Positions 38,075 through 46,972 of a stretch of 64,000 bases of DNA are shown here, in pieces (position 1 is the stretch's first letter; each line of letters opens with the position of its first letter). This stretch comes from an uncultured Eubacterium sp. Lineage in GTDB: Bacteria > Bacillota > Clostridia > Oscillospirales > Acutalibacteraceae. The stretch lies in contig CALWVQ010000042.1 in NCBI GenBank assembly GCA_944385025.1, positions 1 through 64,000 of the forward strand, read 5' to 3'. The notes under the pieces were generated by a model, which was given only the letters and a program-made list of their open reading frames with translations, ran no database searches and had not been told where the DNA came from. The translations under genes and the position numbers were made by a program.

Positions 38075-38530
38075 CTAAATACCTCTTTTAAAAATATGAC
38101 GCAAAATCCAATGTTTGCCTCTTGGAAACAGCAGCAAAAAAGGTCTGACAGGCAGCAGTGCAACCCATATACGCGAATAAAGCTTATATGCGCGGGAGTT
38201 TTGGCAATCAATATATCGCTTTCCGTTCTTATAGAAACCCACAAGCACACCGCAGATCATATCGTCAGTAACGTACTCTTTGGTTAGGAGATTGTCACCC
38301 ACGATAACATAATGGTCATCGCAAACCTCCACTACTCTGTGCATAACATATTTACCCGTTTTAGTTACATACACAGGAACGTCGTATTTTTTTAACCTGC
38401 CTTTGTTTTTAACAACGATAATATTATCCCTTTGGTGATGGATAAGCGGCTCCATTGACGTGCCTGATGTAAGTCCCGTGTATTTTCCTGTTGTTTCAAG
38501 AATTTCTTTAATTGATTGATAATTGTCCAT
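38075..38530 (-). CDS. S24/S26 family peptidase (signal-peptidase-like)
   Basis: A 151-residue protein with the SxxM-type nucleophile motif SGTSMEPLIHH (Ser25 in GTSMEP) and HRVVEV (His63) where bacterial type I enzymes have a lysine. This resembles Ser-His signal peptidases (SipW/ER type). YVIVGDN is the conserved next block. A C-terminal hydrophobic segment (KLYSRIWVALLPVRPFLLLF) could anchor it, whereas SipW-type enzymes are usually anchored at the N-terminus as well. It starts a four-gene operon with an ABC exporter. Cleavage target unknown. Confidence 0.82.
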   Translation of the reverse strand: MDNYQSIKEILETTGKYTGLTSGTSMEPLIHHQRDNIIVVKNKGRLKKYDVPVYVTKTGKYVMHRVVEVCDDHYVIVGDNLLTKEYVTDDMICGVLVGFYKNGKRYIDCQNSRAYKLYSRIWVALLPVRPFLLLFPRGKHWILRHIFKRGI

Positions 38531-38560
38531 TACATAACCCGCCGTATTATAGTTAAAATA

Positions 38561-38589
38561 ATTATAACAGAAAGGTATGACTTATGCAA
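38561..38589 (-). promoter_or_regulatory. Promoter of the S24/S26 peptidase operon
   Basis: TTGCAT (38589-38584), a 17-base spacer and TATAAT (38566-38561) on the minus strand. Confidence 0.7.
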
Positions 38590-38610
38590 CATTAATGGAG
38601 TTAAAGCCAT

Positions 38611-38639
38611 TTGACAAAATCTCAAAATTATGTTAATAT
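38611..38639 (+). promoter_or_regulatory. Promoter of the COG2509-type flavoprotein gene
   Basis: TTGACA (38611-38616), a 17-base spacer and TAATAT (38634-38639); start expected near 38646. Confidence 0.85.
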
Positions 38640-38644
38640 AGTAT

Positions 38645-38694
38645 GCAATAGATGTGAGTATTGTGTCGGACTATTGCTGTTCGGCTATTTTTTT
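38645..38694 (+). promoter_or_regulatory. Short attenuator-like leader with competing hairpins
   Basis: GTCGGAC (38665-38671) pairs with GTTCGGC (38679-38685) and is followed by TATTTTTTT, forming an intrinsic terminator before the gene. The loop sequence CTATTGC (38671-38677) is also the complement of GCAATAG (38645-38651) at the predicted 5' end, giving an alternative fold. The element matches no riboswitch class I know. Confidence 0.55.
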
Positions 38695-38717
38695 ATGTAA
38701 TTTTAAGGAGAACTACG

Positions 38718-40115
38718 ATGAAATACGATTTGATTATCGTCGGCTCCGGCCCTGCCGGTATTTTCACCGCACTTGAGCTTATCAGAAACAAATCAAATAA
38801 GAAAATGCTTTTGATTGAAAAAGGAAAGCCGGTTGAAAAGAGACACTGCCCCAAAAGCGAGGTAGGTTACTGCGTAAACTGCAAACCAAGCTGTGCAATC
38901 ACCACAGGATTTTCAGGTGCAGGTGCATTTTCTGACGGTAAATTAAGTTTAAGTTACGAAGTGGGCGGAGATTTGCCGGAGCTTATCGGCTTTGAATTTG
39001 CTCAAGATTTGATTGATTATACCGATAAAATTTATCTTGAATTCGGCGCTGATACTAAAATTGAAGGAATTTATACCGGCGACGCAATAAAAGAAATTCG
39101 TAAAAATGCCATTAAAGCAGGTTTAAAACTTGTTGACTGTCCTATCCGTCATTTAGGAACAGAAAAGGCTCAGGAACTTTATTTCAGAATACAAAATTAT
39201 CTTGCCGAAAACGGTGTAGAAATGATGTTTTCAACAGAGTGTAAAAACATCGTAATTGAAGACGCACAGTGCAAGGGCGTTATTATTGACGATAACGGAG
39301 CCGAAAGAAGAATTGACGCCGACGAAATAGTTATTGCAACAGGAAGAAGAGGCGCTGACTGGCTTGAAAAGCTTTGCGAAGAGCACAATATTTCCCACAA
39401 ACCCGGCACTGTTGACATCGGCGTTCGTGTTGAATGCAGAAACGAAATTATGGAAAAGGTAAATGAAACTCTGTATGAGTCAAAACTTATCGGTTACCCG
39501 AAGCCGTGGAAAAACAAGGTGCGCACTTTCTGTCAAAATCCCGGAGGCTTTGTAGCGCAGGAAAATTATGACAACGATCTCGCAGTTGTAAACGGCCACA
39601 GTTTTAAGGACAAGAAGAGCGAAAATACAAACCTTGCAATTCTTGTAAGTCATAACTTTAACGACCCTTTCAACCAGCCTATTGAATATGCACAGAAGGT
39701 TGGAGAGCTTACAAATATGCTGGGTGCAGGCAAAATACTTGTTCAGCGTTTCGGCGATATTCTTGACGGAAAGAGAACTTGGCAGCACGAGCTTGCAAAA
39801 AGCAACCTCAAACCCACATTAAAGGACGCTGTTGCAGGAGATATTACTGCCGCAATGCCCTACAGAGCTATGACAAACATTATTGAATTTATAAAAATGC
39901 TTGATGTTGTTGTACCCGGATTTGCATCAACGGAAACTCTCTTATACGGCCCCGAGCTTAAATTTTACAGCAACAAGGTTAGAATGGATAAAAACCTTAA
40001 TACTAATATTAAAGGGCTTCATTGTCTCGGAGACAGCTCGGGATGGACAAGAGGACTGATGATGGCAAGCGTTATGGGCGTACTTATGGGAAGAGAGTTA
40101 AGCAAAAACGAATAA
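38718..40115 (+). CDS. NAD(P)/FAD-dependent dehydrogenase, COG2509 type
   Basis: A 465-residue flavoprotein. The N-terminal YDLIIVGSGPAGIFTALEL binds FAD; a cysteine-rich stretch (RHCPKSEVGYCVNCKPSC) precedes GFSGAGAFSDGKLSLS, both typical of this uncharacterised family. The C-terminal LHCLGDSSGWTRGLMMAS closes the FAD site. Substrate unknown. The ATG at 38718 has AAGGAG upstream. The short leader described above could regulate it. Confidence 0.9.
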   Translation: MKYDLIIVGSGPAGIFTALELIRNKSNKKMLLIEKGKPVEKRHCPKSEVGYCVNCKPSCAITTGFSGAGAFSDGKLSLSYEVGGDLPELIGFEFAQDLIDYTDKIYLEFGADTKIEGIYTGDAIKEIRKNAIKAGLKLVDCPIRHLGTEKAQELYFRIQNYLAENGVEMMFSTECKNIVIEDAQCKGVIIDDNGAERRIDADEIVIATGRRGADWLEKLCEEHNISHKPGTVDIGVRVECRNEIMEKVNETLYESKLIGYPKPWKNKVRTFCQNPGGFVAQENYDNDLAVVNGHSFKDKKSENTNLAILVSHNFNDPFNQPIEYAQKVGELTNMLGAGKILVQRFGDILDGKRTWQHELAKSNLKPTLKDAVAGDITAAMPYRAMTNIIEFIKMLDVVVPGFASTETLLYGPELKFYSNKVRMDKNLNTNIKGLHCLGDSSGWTRGLMMASVMGVLMGRELSKNE

Positions 40116-40126
40116 AATAAACAACA

Positions 40127-40160
40127 AAAACGCACTTGTTTTAAGCAAGTGCGTTTTTTA
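40127..40160 (+). terminator. Terminator of the flavoprotein gene
   Basis: Arms AAAACGCACTTG (40127-40138) and complement (40146-40157) with a T-run. Confidence 0.9.
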
Positions 40161-40183
40161 TATATGCTTATCATCGTATAAAC

Positions 40184-40216
40184 AAAAAAGCAGAGCAGTA
40201 AGAACTGCTCTGCTTT
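40184..40216 (-). terminator. Terminator of the five-tRNA operon
   Basis: Arms 40205-40216 and 40187-40198 (AAAGCAGAGCAG and complement) followed by T-rich sequence on the minus strand, immediately after the CCA of tRNA-Lys. Confidence 0.88.
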
Positions 40217-40291
40217 GGTGGCTCATCGGGGAGTCGAACCCCGGACACCTTGATTAAAAGTCAAGTGCTCTGCCATCTGAGCTAATGAACC
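40216..40291 (-). tRNA. tRNA-Lys (anticodon TTT)
   Basis: 76 bases including encoded CCA. Acceptor, D, anticodon (loop CTTTTAA) and T arms (GGTTCGACTCC) fold normally. Last gene of the operon. Confidence 0.96.
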
Positions 40292-40317
40292 GTATATACA
40301 CCCTGTTATCAGGGTGT

Positions 40318-40392
40318 TGGCTGGGGAGGCGGGATTCGAACCCACGCATGACGGAGTCAAAGTCCGTTGCCTTACCGCTTGGCTACACCCCA
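40318..40392 (-). tRNA. tRNA-Gln (anticodon TTG)
   Basis: 75 bases including encoded CCA; anticodon loop CTTTGAC; starts TGGGGTGTAGCC as usual for tRNA-Gln. Confidence 0.95.
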
Positions 40393-40416
40393 ATATTTTG
40401 GGATAAGTAATATAAG

Positions 40417-40494
40417 TGGGGTGGGATATCGGATTCGAACCGATGACCTCCAGTGCCACAAACTGGCGCTCTAACCAACTGAACTAATCCCACC
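40417..40494 (-). tRNA. tRNA-His (anticodon GTG)
   Basis: 78 bases including encoded CCA and an apparent G-1 that faces C73, the histidine identity pair; anticodon loop TTGTGGC. Confidence 0.95.
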
Positions 40495-40535
40495 ATATAT
40501 GTAAAAGCACCAAAGTGCTGTTACCGCAAAATTAC

Positions 40536-40612
40536 TGGCGCGCTGAGAGGGACTCGAACCCCCGACCTACTGCTTAGAAGGCAGTTGCTCTATCCAGCTG
40601 AGCTATCAGCGC
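40536..40612 (-). tRNA. tRNA-Arg (anticodon TCT)
   Basis: 77 bases including encoded CCA; anticodon loop CTTCTAA; reads AGA/AGG codons. Confidence 0.96.
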
Positions 40613-40618
40613 AAAAAA

Positions 40619-40692
40619 TGGAGCGGGTGATGGGAATCGAACCCACACAACCAGCTTGGAAGGCTGGGATTCTACCATTGAACTACACCCGC
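40619..40692 (-). tRNA. tRNA-Gly (anticodon TCC)
   Basis: 74 bases including encoded CCA; anticodon loop CTTCCAA. First gene of the tRNA operon. Confidence 0.96.
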
Positions 40693-40707
40693 ATTGCGAC
40701 GGTCATT

Positions 40708-40736
40708 ATTATACCTAATGACCGCCAAAGTGTCAA
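40708..40736 (-). promoter_or_regulatory. Promoter of the tRNA operon, with palindrome over the -10
   Basis: TTGACA (40736-40731), a 17-base spacer and TATAAT (40713-40708) on the minus strand. A perfect inverted repeat with 9-base arms (40700-40708 and 40716-40724) brackets the -10 box. Confidence 0.88.
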
Positions 40737-40750
40737 GTCTTTTTTTCAAA

Positions 40751-43066
40751 TTAATTTATTTTAATTTCAATTTTTTCTCCATTTGCGGATAAAGTGAATT
40801 TTTCAATTACCGTATCGCCGCTGAATACTATCTTATTTGCCAGCTGTTCTTCAACCTGACGGCGAACTGCATCTCTTAATCCTCTTGCATTTTTCTTTGA
40901 ACCGAACGCCTCTTTAGCAAGAAATACAGGAACGCTGTCGTCATATTCAAGAGTAATCGCCTTATCTTTAAGACTTTCAACCAACTCGTCGAGCATAAGT
41001 TTTGCAATACTTTCGAAATTATCGTGAGTAAGCTGATTGAATACAACAATTTCATCAACTCTGCCTAAAAATTCAGGTCTCAAAAATCTTTCAAGAGCTT
41101 TCATGGTAACTTCAACATTAATGTCTCCCTCCGACTTATTAAAGCCTAATGAGCCCATATCGGTCGAGCCTGCATTTGAAGTCATAATGATAACTGTATT
41201 TTCAAAATTAACTGTTCTTCCTTGAGCGTCGGTAATTCTGCCTTCGTCAAGAATTTGAAGAAGGATATTTAGGACGTCCTTATGAGCCTTTTCGATTTCG
41301 TCAAAAAGAATTACACTGTAAGGCTTTCTTCTTACTTTCTCCGTAAGCTGACCAGCGTCGTCATAGCCTACATATCCCGGAGGAGAACCTATAATACGTG
41401 AAACGCTGAATTTTTCCATAAATTCAGACATATCGAGTCTTATAAGGTTATCGGGACTGTCAAACAGACAGTCGGCAAGTCTTTTAACAAGCTCTGTTTT
41501 TCCCACGCCGGTAGGACCTACAAAAATAAACGACTGGGGTCTCTTTTTAGGGCTTATCTGCACCCTGCCCCTGCGTACTGCATTGGAAACTTTTTCAATA
41601 GCATCATCCTGACCGATAATATGAGCTTTAAGTTCTGATTCAAGGGATGCAAGTTTCTTTATATCATTTTGCTCAATTTTAGACGCAGGTATTCCTGTCC
41701 ACAAAGAAATTACTTTTGCCAAATCAGCTTCAAGGACTTGATTGTCCTTTGCTTTTTCCTCTAACTCGCTTAAAGTGCTGTCTATTTGGAATATTTCGCT
41801 TTTAAGCTTTGTTATAAGTTCGTAGTCAATAGTGTCGTTTTCTTCTGGTGATGATAGTCTTTCAATATTTTCACTGAGCATATTTTTTCTGTCCAGCGCC
41901 ATTTGGTACTTGCTGATAGCAGGATTTCTCAAATTAGCGCAGGTACAGCTTTCGTCAAGCAGATCTATTGCCTTATCGGGAAGATAACGGTCGGTAACAA
42001 ATCTTTCCGACATAGTTACTGCTTTATACACAAGACTGTCGGATATTCTTACCTTGTGGTAATCCTCGTAATAACCCTTAATGCCCAAAAGCATTTTATA
42101 AGCATCGTCAATAGAAGGCTCTTCTATTTTAATTGGCTGAAAACGTCTTTCAAGAGCTGCGTCCTTTTCAATATATTTTCTGTATTCATTAAAAGTAGTA
42201 GCGCCGATAACCTGTATCTCGCCTCGTGAAAGAGCAGGCTTGAGAATATTGGCGGCGTTCATTGTACCCTCGGAATCTCCTGTTCCCACAAGGTTGTGAA
42301 CCTCGTCAATAAAGAGGATAATATTACCCTCCTGCTTTACCTCGTCCACAAGGCCTTTAATCCTGCCCTCAAACTGACCTCTGAACTGCGTTCCTGCAAC
42401 AAGAGCGGTAAGGTCAAGAAGATAGATTTCTTTATCGGCAAGTCTTGCAGGCACCTGTCCTTTGGCAATACGAATAGCAAGACCCTCTGCAATAGCCGTT
42501 TTACCCACACCCGGCTCGCCTATAAGGCAAGGGTTGTTTTTTGTTCTTCTGCAAAGAATTTGGATAGCGCGGGAAATTTCACTCTCTCGTCCGATAATAT
42601 TGTCAATTTCGCCTTTTTTAGCTCTGTCGGTAAGATTGTTGCAATAGGTATTAAGGAACTTTCTTGCGTCATCCTTGCCCTTTTTGCCTCTCTTTGTTTT
42701 GCTTTTTGCACCTTTTGAATTATCATCGCCGTTTTCATTGTCCTGCGGTGCAAGAGCGCCGCCGAACAAATCAGCAAAAGGCATAGTCTGCGCTCCGTCC
42801 ATATTGTCGGGATTAAACATCTCACCCAGACTGCCGAAATCGAAATCCCCCATATTCTCCATAAAATTGGACATCTGCTCCGAAGCCATTTCAAGTTCTT
42901 CGTCAGATATTCCCATTTTATCAATCATCTGATTAATAGAACCGATATTAAGCTCCCTTGCACATTTAATGCAAAGTCCCTCGGGAACAACATTATCCCC
43001 TTCCATTTTTTGAATAAACACAACCGCAGGTCTTTCGCCGCAGCGTGAACACATTTGTTTTTTCAT
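40751..43066 (-). CDS. ClpC-like AAA+ ATPase with McsA-type zinc-finger N-terminus
   Basis: A 771-residue double-AAA+ unfoldase. Walker A motifs are GEPGVGKTA and GPTGVGKTE; Walker B and sensor regions are normal, and a ClpC-like M-domain (about 385-445) separates them. The N-terminus is not the usual Clp-N repeat: it has C6xxC9 and C32xxC35, as in the McsA adaptor, then an acidic low-complexity linker (about 70-130). It probably delivers substrates to ClpP, with substrate choice through the zinc finger. It is the last gene of the ruvC-to-clp run. Confidence 0.92.
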   Translation of the reverse strand: MKKQMCSRCGERPAVVFIQKMEGDNVVPEGLCIKCARELNIGSINQMIDKMGISDEELEMASEQMSNFMENMGDFDFGSLGEMFNPDNMDGAQTMPFADLFGGALAPQDNENGDDNSKGAKSKTKRGKKGKDDARKFLNTYCNNLTDRAKKGEIDNIIGRESEISRAIQILCRRTKNNPCLIGEPGVGKTAIAEGLAIRIAKGQVPARLADKEIYLLDLTALVAGTQFRGQFEGRIKGLVDEVKQEGNIILFIDEVHNLVGTGDSEGTMNAANILKPALSRGEIQVIGATTFNEYRKYIEKDAALERRFQPIKIEEPSIDDAYKMLLGIKGYYEDYHKVRISDSLVYKAVTMSERFVTDRYLPDKAIDLLDESCTCANLRNPAISKYQMALDRKNMLSENIERLSSPEENDTIDYELITKLKSEIFQIDSTLSELEEKAKDNQVLEADLAKVISLWTGIPASKIEQNDIKKLASLESELKAHIIGQDDAIEKVSNAVRRGRVQISPKKRPQSFIFVGPTGVGKTELVKRLADCLFDSPDNLIRLDMSEFMEKFSVSRIIGSPPGYVGYDDAGQLTEKVRRKPYSVILFDEIEKAHKDVLNILLQILDEGRITDAQGRTVNFENTVIIMTSNAGSTDMGSLGFNKSEGDINVEVTMKALERFLRPEFLGRVDEIVVFNQLTHDNFESIAKLMLDELVESLKDKAITLEYDDSVPVFLAKEAFGSKKNARGLRDAVRRQVEEQLANKIVFSGDTVIEKFTLSANGEKIEIKIN

Positions 43067-43108
43067 TAAATCACCTCGTGTGAATGTTTTGTAATAACAG
43101 ATGTTAAT

Positions 43109-43729
43109 TTATTTGTTTTTAGCCTTTTTCTCTTTAATCTGACGGATAAATCCGGGAGCGTAGCCCAAAAGAGAAATAAGAGTACATATTGCAGATACAA
43201 CAACGATTATCCAAGTTACAATGCTTGGAAGTGTAAAATTAAGAATATCGCACAAAGCACCGTTTTCGCCAAGGGCAAGTATAAAAATCATACCGAAATA
43301 AAACACGTTTGTTGCAACTTTTCCCCACATTTCCGCTGCTGTGGGACGCATACCCTGTGCAAGAAGAATAACTCCGCCGATTATCATTATTACCTCTTTT
43401 ACAATAAAAAACATAAAGAGATATTTTATTGCGTTGTCCCAATATGTAACGATAAGAACAATCACGATTGCCATTTGAGAAAGCTTATCGGCAATAGGGT
43501 CAAGTATCTTACCAAGATTTGAAACCTGATTAAACTTACGTGCTATTTTACCGTCAAACAAATCGGTAATTGCCGCAACTGCCATAACTATTACTGCAAC
43601 AAGCACGTGATCTTTAAGAAACAGCACCATAAATACGGGAATGAGTGCTATTCTGATAAAAGACAGCCAGTTAGGTATTGTATTCCAGCCGTTAAAAAGA
43701 TCTTTTACATTATTTTTAAATTCGCTCAT
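43109..43729 (-). CDS. pgsA: CDP-diacylglycerol-glycerol-3-phosphate 3-phosphatidyltransferase
   Basis: A 206-residue membrane enzyme that makes phosphatidylglycerol phosphate. The CDP-alcohol phosphotransferase signature is DLFDGKIARKFNQVSNLGKI followed by LDPIADK. Five or so hydrophobic helices. It overlaps the cvpA-like gene by four bases. Confidence 0.95.
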   Translation of the reverse strand: MSEFKNNVKDLFNGWNTIPNWLSFIRIALIPVFMVLFLKDHVLVAVIVMAVAAITDLFDGKIARKFNQVSNLGKILDPIADKLSQMAIVIVLIVTYWDNAIKYLFMFFIVKEVIMIIGGVILLAQGMRPTAAEMWGKVATNVFYFGMIFILALGENGALCDILNFTLPSIVTWIIVVVSAICTLISLLGYAPGFIRQIKEKKAKNK

Positions 43730-44241
43730 AAGCTTACCTCCTGTAAGGCAACTGCCTTCAATTCATCTAAATTAAGATTACTTATATATTCAACAATATA
43801 ACTGCCGCTTAATATCTCATAAACCTGATTATCTTTTGGAATAAAGTCTATAACAAGCGCCGAACCCAAAGACAAAACCGAAATGAGAACAAGAGCCTTA
43901 ACAAAACCGAACACACCGCCCAAAAAAGCATTTGTGTGACGAAGGGGCATTCCTTTTTTATCCTGTAACTTCTTCAAGGAAAACATTAAAATTCCGGTAA
44001 GAACAATAAGGGCAATAAACACTACAAAGAACAGCGCCACTCCCCTTGCCTGCTGTGGAATTTCATTTAATAAATCTTTCGGCACATAAGGCATTAAATA
44101 GTCTGTTAAGAAATAAGAAACGGGAACTATAAAAATAAACCTTAACATTCCTATAAGGGAAACAACCAGTCCCCGCTTTGCTCCTACAATGGTCATAATA
44201 ACTGCAATGACCACAAAGGCAATATCTATGTAACTAATCAT
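43726..44241 (-). CDS. CvpA family membrane protein
   Basis: A protein of about 171 residues with four predicted helices. ISYIDIAFVVIAVIMTIVGA and KRGLVVSLIGMLRF match the CvpA start. In other bacteria CvpA is linked to colicin V production and envelope homeostasis; its biochemical role is unclear. I prefer the ATG at 44241, which has GAGGTGA upstream and overlaps the previous gene by eight bases. Confidence 0.85.
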   Translation of the reverse strand: MISYIDIAFVVIAVIMTIVGAKRGLVVSLIGMLRFIFIVPVSYFLTDYLMPYVPKDLLNEIPQQARGVALFFVVFIALIVLTGILMFSLKKLQDKKGMPLRHTNAFLGGVFGFVKALVLISVLSLGSALVIDFIPKDNQVYEILSGSYIVEYISNLNLDELKAVALQEVSL

Positions 44242-45418
44242 TGTCAGCTTCACCTCTGTCAATTACAGACTGTTTGTTTAAAAATACTTCACTGCCCATT
44301 CGGCAGATACTGTTAACTGAATCATCCACCGTAAATTTGCCTTTTTCCTCACCGCTTGAAATACTGTAACTTATTACTTCGCTGTTGGTAAGAACGCTGA
44401 TGAGGCTTGAGGACGCCGTTACGGATTTTACATTACTGTCAATACTGATTTCTGTTTTTATACTTGCATTTTTCTTAACGTAAGCAACCTTATTATCCGT
44501 TGAATTACTGAAGCTGTTGTAGGCGATAATCAAATCACCCGACGGGCTGTAGCAAAAACTTCTGGTGCTTATTGTACTGTCGTCATCGAAAATGTTTTCA
44601 TATTTTCCCGATTTGTTAATGATGCCGGCATAACTGTCTCCCACAGTATAGATATTATTGCCGCAAAAACTTAAATCAATAAGAGAGCCGCTTGGAAGGA
44701 TTACGGTTTCATATTCCTTTGCGCCGTTGGAAACATTGTATACGCTGACTTTTGTAACAATATTGGCATTTTCACCTGAAACTGTGGCAAAAGCGACTTT
44801 TTTTCCGTTATCGCTCAAGGCAATCGAAACAATATAACCTTCGCTTGTATTGACATTAAACAATTCTTTAAGCGTTTTACTGTAAACCACAACCTGACAC
44901 AAAGCATCTTTTGACGTAGTGGCAACAGCAACGTCTCCGTCCTTGGAAACATTAGCACACAAAATCGAACTGTCAATATCCTCCTCGTAAACAGATGAAC
45001 TTATCGTATCGAGCCTGTAAAAATCGCCGCCCTGATTATAAACAAGAGAATATATACCTGCCGTTTCAAGCACAGGGTTTGAATAACCGTGCTGGAAACC
45101 GTACTCTGTTTCGGCATTTTGGCTGTTAATAATACTAAAGCTGTTAGGAGTTAATACACCCAGCTTGTTATTCACATTTACCATTTTAACATTTTGGGAA
45201 GCGTCAAGGGTGTAGGGATAGTAATTCTCGCTGATTTCAATACTGCCGTCGCTGTCAACAAAACGGCTGATTACAGAATTTATATTTATTTCACTTATTT
45301 TCATCACGGCAAGAACTACAATAACAACAGCAATTATTACCCAGATGATTATTTTTTTTCTTCTTTCTTTTTGAGCCCTTTTTTCCTGTCGCTCAAATTC
45401 ACGCTGTATATCCGCCAT
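44234..45418 (-). CDS. DUF5711 family membrane-anchored protein
   Basis: A 394-residue protein with a charged cytosolic N-terminus (residues 1-23), one membrane helix (IIIWVIIAVVIVVLAVM, about 24-41) and an extracytoplasmic domain built of repeated beta blades that read like a beta-propeller. The function of the family is unknown. It lies between truA (overlap) and cvpA in a conserved-looking housekeeping run. Confidence 0.8.
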   Translation of the reverse strand: MADIQREFERQEKRAQKERRKKIIIWVIIAVVIVVLAVMKISEININSVISRFVDSDGSIEISENYYPYTLDASQNVKMVNVNNKLGVLTPNSFSIINSQNAETEYGFQHGYSNPVLETAGIYSLVYNQGGDFYRLDTISSSVYEEDIDSSILCANVSKDGDVAVATTSKDALCQVVVYSKTLKELFNVNTSEGYIVSIALSDNGKKVAFATVSGENANIVTKVSVYNVSNGAKEYETVILPSGSLIDLSFCGNNIYTVGDSYAGIINKSGKYENIFDDDSTISTRSFCYSPSGDLIIAYNSFSNSTDNKVAYVKKNASIKTEISIDSNVKSVTASSSLISVLTNSEVISYSISSGEEKGKFTVDDSVNSICRMGSEVFLNKQSVIDRGEADND

Positions 45419-46163
45419 TTTGCACCTGCTGATAATTAATTTTATTCAAATACAGTCCCTGCGGGGGAGCTGTTTTGCCTGCTCTTTTTCTGTCTTTTGA
45501 CAAAATGATGTTTTTTATTTCGCCCTGTTTGATTTTACCTTGGGCACTGAAAAGCAAAGTACCCACCATAATTCTGACCATATTATAGAGAAAGCCGTCT
45601 GCTTCAACTTTAAAGTACACCATATCACCGTCACGCCATACGTCAAACGATTTGACTGTTCTGACCGTATCCTCAACATCGCTTTTTGCAGAGCAAAATC
45701 CGCAGTAATCGTATGTACCGATAAAGGATTTTGCCTCCTTATCAAGATATTCGGCATCGATAGGATATTTGTAGTGAAAAGCATAATCGGCGTAAAACGG
45801 GTCTCTGATTTTACCGTTATAAATTTTGTAAATATACTCTTTTGTTACACAGTCATATCTGGGGTGAAAATCCAAACTGACCTCTTTACATTCTGTTACG
45901 GCAATATCCTTTGGAAGATGGGAATTCAAGGCAAGCACCACGCCGTCATTTGAAATATTCATTTCTGTTTTAAAGCTGACGCAGTACATATTAGCGTGCA
46001 CCCCTGCGTCTGTCCTGCTGCATCCCACAACGTCAAGACGTTTTAAAAACACTTTTTCGACGGCGTTTTGAAGCACCTCCTGAACTGTCAGAGCATTATT
46101 CTGCACCTGCCAGCCGTGGTAATTGCTGCCGTCATATTTTATTGTAAGAAGTAAATTTCTCAT
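45399..46163 (-). CDS. truA: tRNA pseudouridine(38-40) synthase TruA
   Basis: A 254-residue pseudouridine synthase acting on the anticodon arm. The catalytic aspartate is Asp52 in GCSRTDAGVHA; DGFLYNMVRIMVGTL is the C-terminal signature. It overlaps ecfT by four bases, a frequent arrangement in Firmicutes. Confidence 0.96.
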   Translation of the reverse strand: MRNLLLTIKYDGSNYHGWQVQNNALTVQEVLQNAVEKVFLKRLDVVGCSRTDAGVHANMYCVSFKTEMNISNDGVVLALNSHLPKDIAVTECKEVSLDFHPRYDCVTKEYIYKIYNGKIRDPFYADYAFHYKYPIDAEYLDKEAKSFIGTYDYCGFCSAKSDVEDTVRTVKSFDVWRDGDMVYFKVEADGFLYNMVRIMVGTLLFSAQGKIKQGEIKNIILSKDRKRAGKTAPPQGLYLNKINYQQVQNGGYTA

Positions 46164-46972
46164 ATAATATTCACAAGTACACGATTAAGAATTATTATCA
46201 CTGCAAAGAAAACTGCCACAATAACAAAAGCGATATAATCCCTTGCAGTCATTTTCATAACTTTCATTTTAGTTCTTCCGTCGCCGCCGCGGTAACATCT
46301 GCACTCCATTGCATAGGCAAGCTCGTTAGCGCGTCTGAACGCCGAAACAAAAAGAGGAATAAGCACAGGAATAAGCGCCTTTGCTCTGTGTATAAGTCCT
46401 CCGCTTTCCATATCGGCGCCTCTTGATTTCTGCGCCGCCATTATCTTTTGAATTTCCTCTATTAACGTAGGTATAAATCTTAAAGCGATTGTCATTGTCA
46501 TTGCTATTGAATGAACGTCAACTTTAAGATATTTAAGGGGTTTTAAAAGTCTTTCAATAGAATCGGTAAGTTCCGTCGGAGAGGTGGTATAAGTCAAAAG
46601 AGAGCTTATAACCACAAGGGTGATAATTCTTACTGCCATAAACACAGCAGTTTCAATACCGTTTAAAGTAATTTTGAGACGCCAAAACTCCACAAGAGGC
46701 TCGCCCGTACCGTAAAAGAGGTTGAGAAGCGAAGTAATTATAATAATTACGGTAAGCGGTTTAATGCTTTTTAAAACTGTTTTAAGTCTTATTTTTGAAA
46801 CAAGCACAAGCATAAAAGTACAAAGTACCACAAGAAAAAGGGATACAACATTTTTACAAAGGAAAATCAAAACTATAAGAAACATAGTTAAAACGATTTT
46901 CATTCTGGGATCCATCTTATGAATAACAGAATTGCCCGGGAAATACTGACCTATGGTTATATCGCTAATCAT
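46160..46972 (-). CDS. ecfT: ECF transporter transmembrane protein EcfT
   Basis: A 270-residue membrane coupling subunit. KMDPRMKIVLTMFLIVLIFL starts the helix bundle; the two Ala-Arg-Gly-type coupling motifs appear as AQKSRGAD and ECRCYRGG. It joins the two ATPases to vitamin-specific S components, none of which is encoded here. Confidence 0.95.
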   Translation of the reverse strand: MISDITIGQYFPGNSVIHKMDPRMKIVLTMFLIVLIFLCKNVVSLFLVVLCTFMLVLVSKIRLKTVLKSIKPLTVIIIITSLLNLFYGTGEPLVEFWRLKITLNGIETAVFMAVRIITLVVISSLLTYTTSPTELTDSIERLLKPLKYLKVDVHSIAMTMTIALRFIPTLIEEIQKIMAAQKSRGADMESGGLIHRAKALIPVLIPLFVSAFRRANELAYAMECRCYRGGDGRTKMKVMKMTARDYIAFVIVAVFFAVIIILNRVLVNII

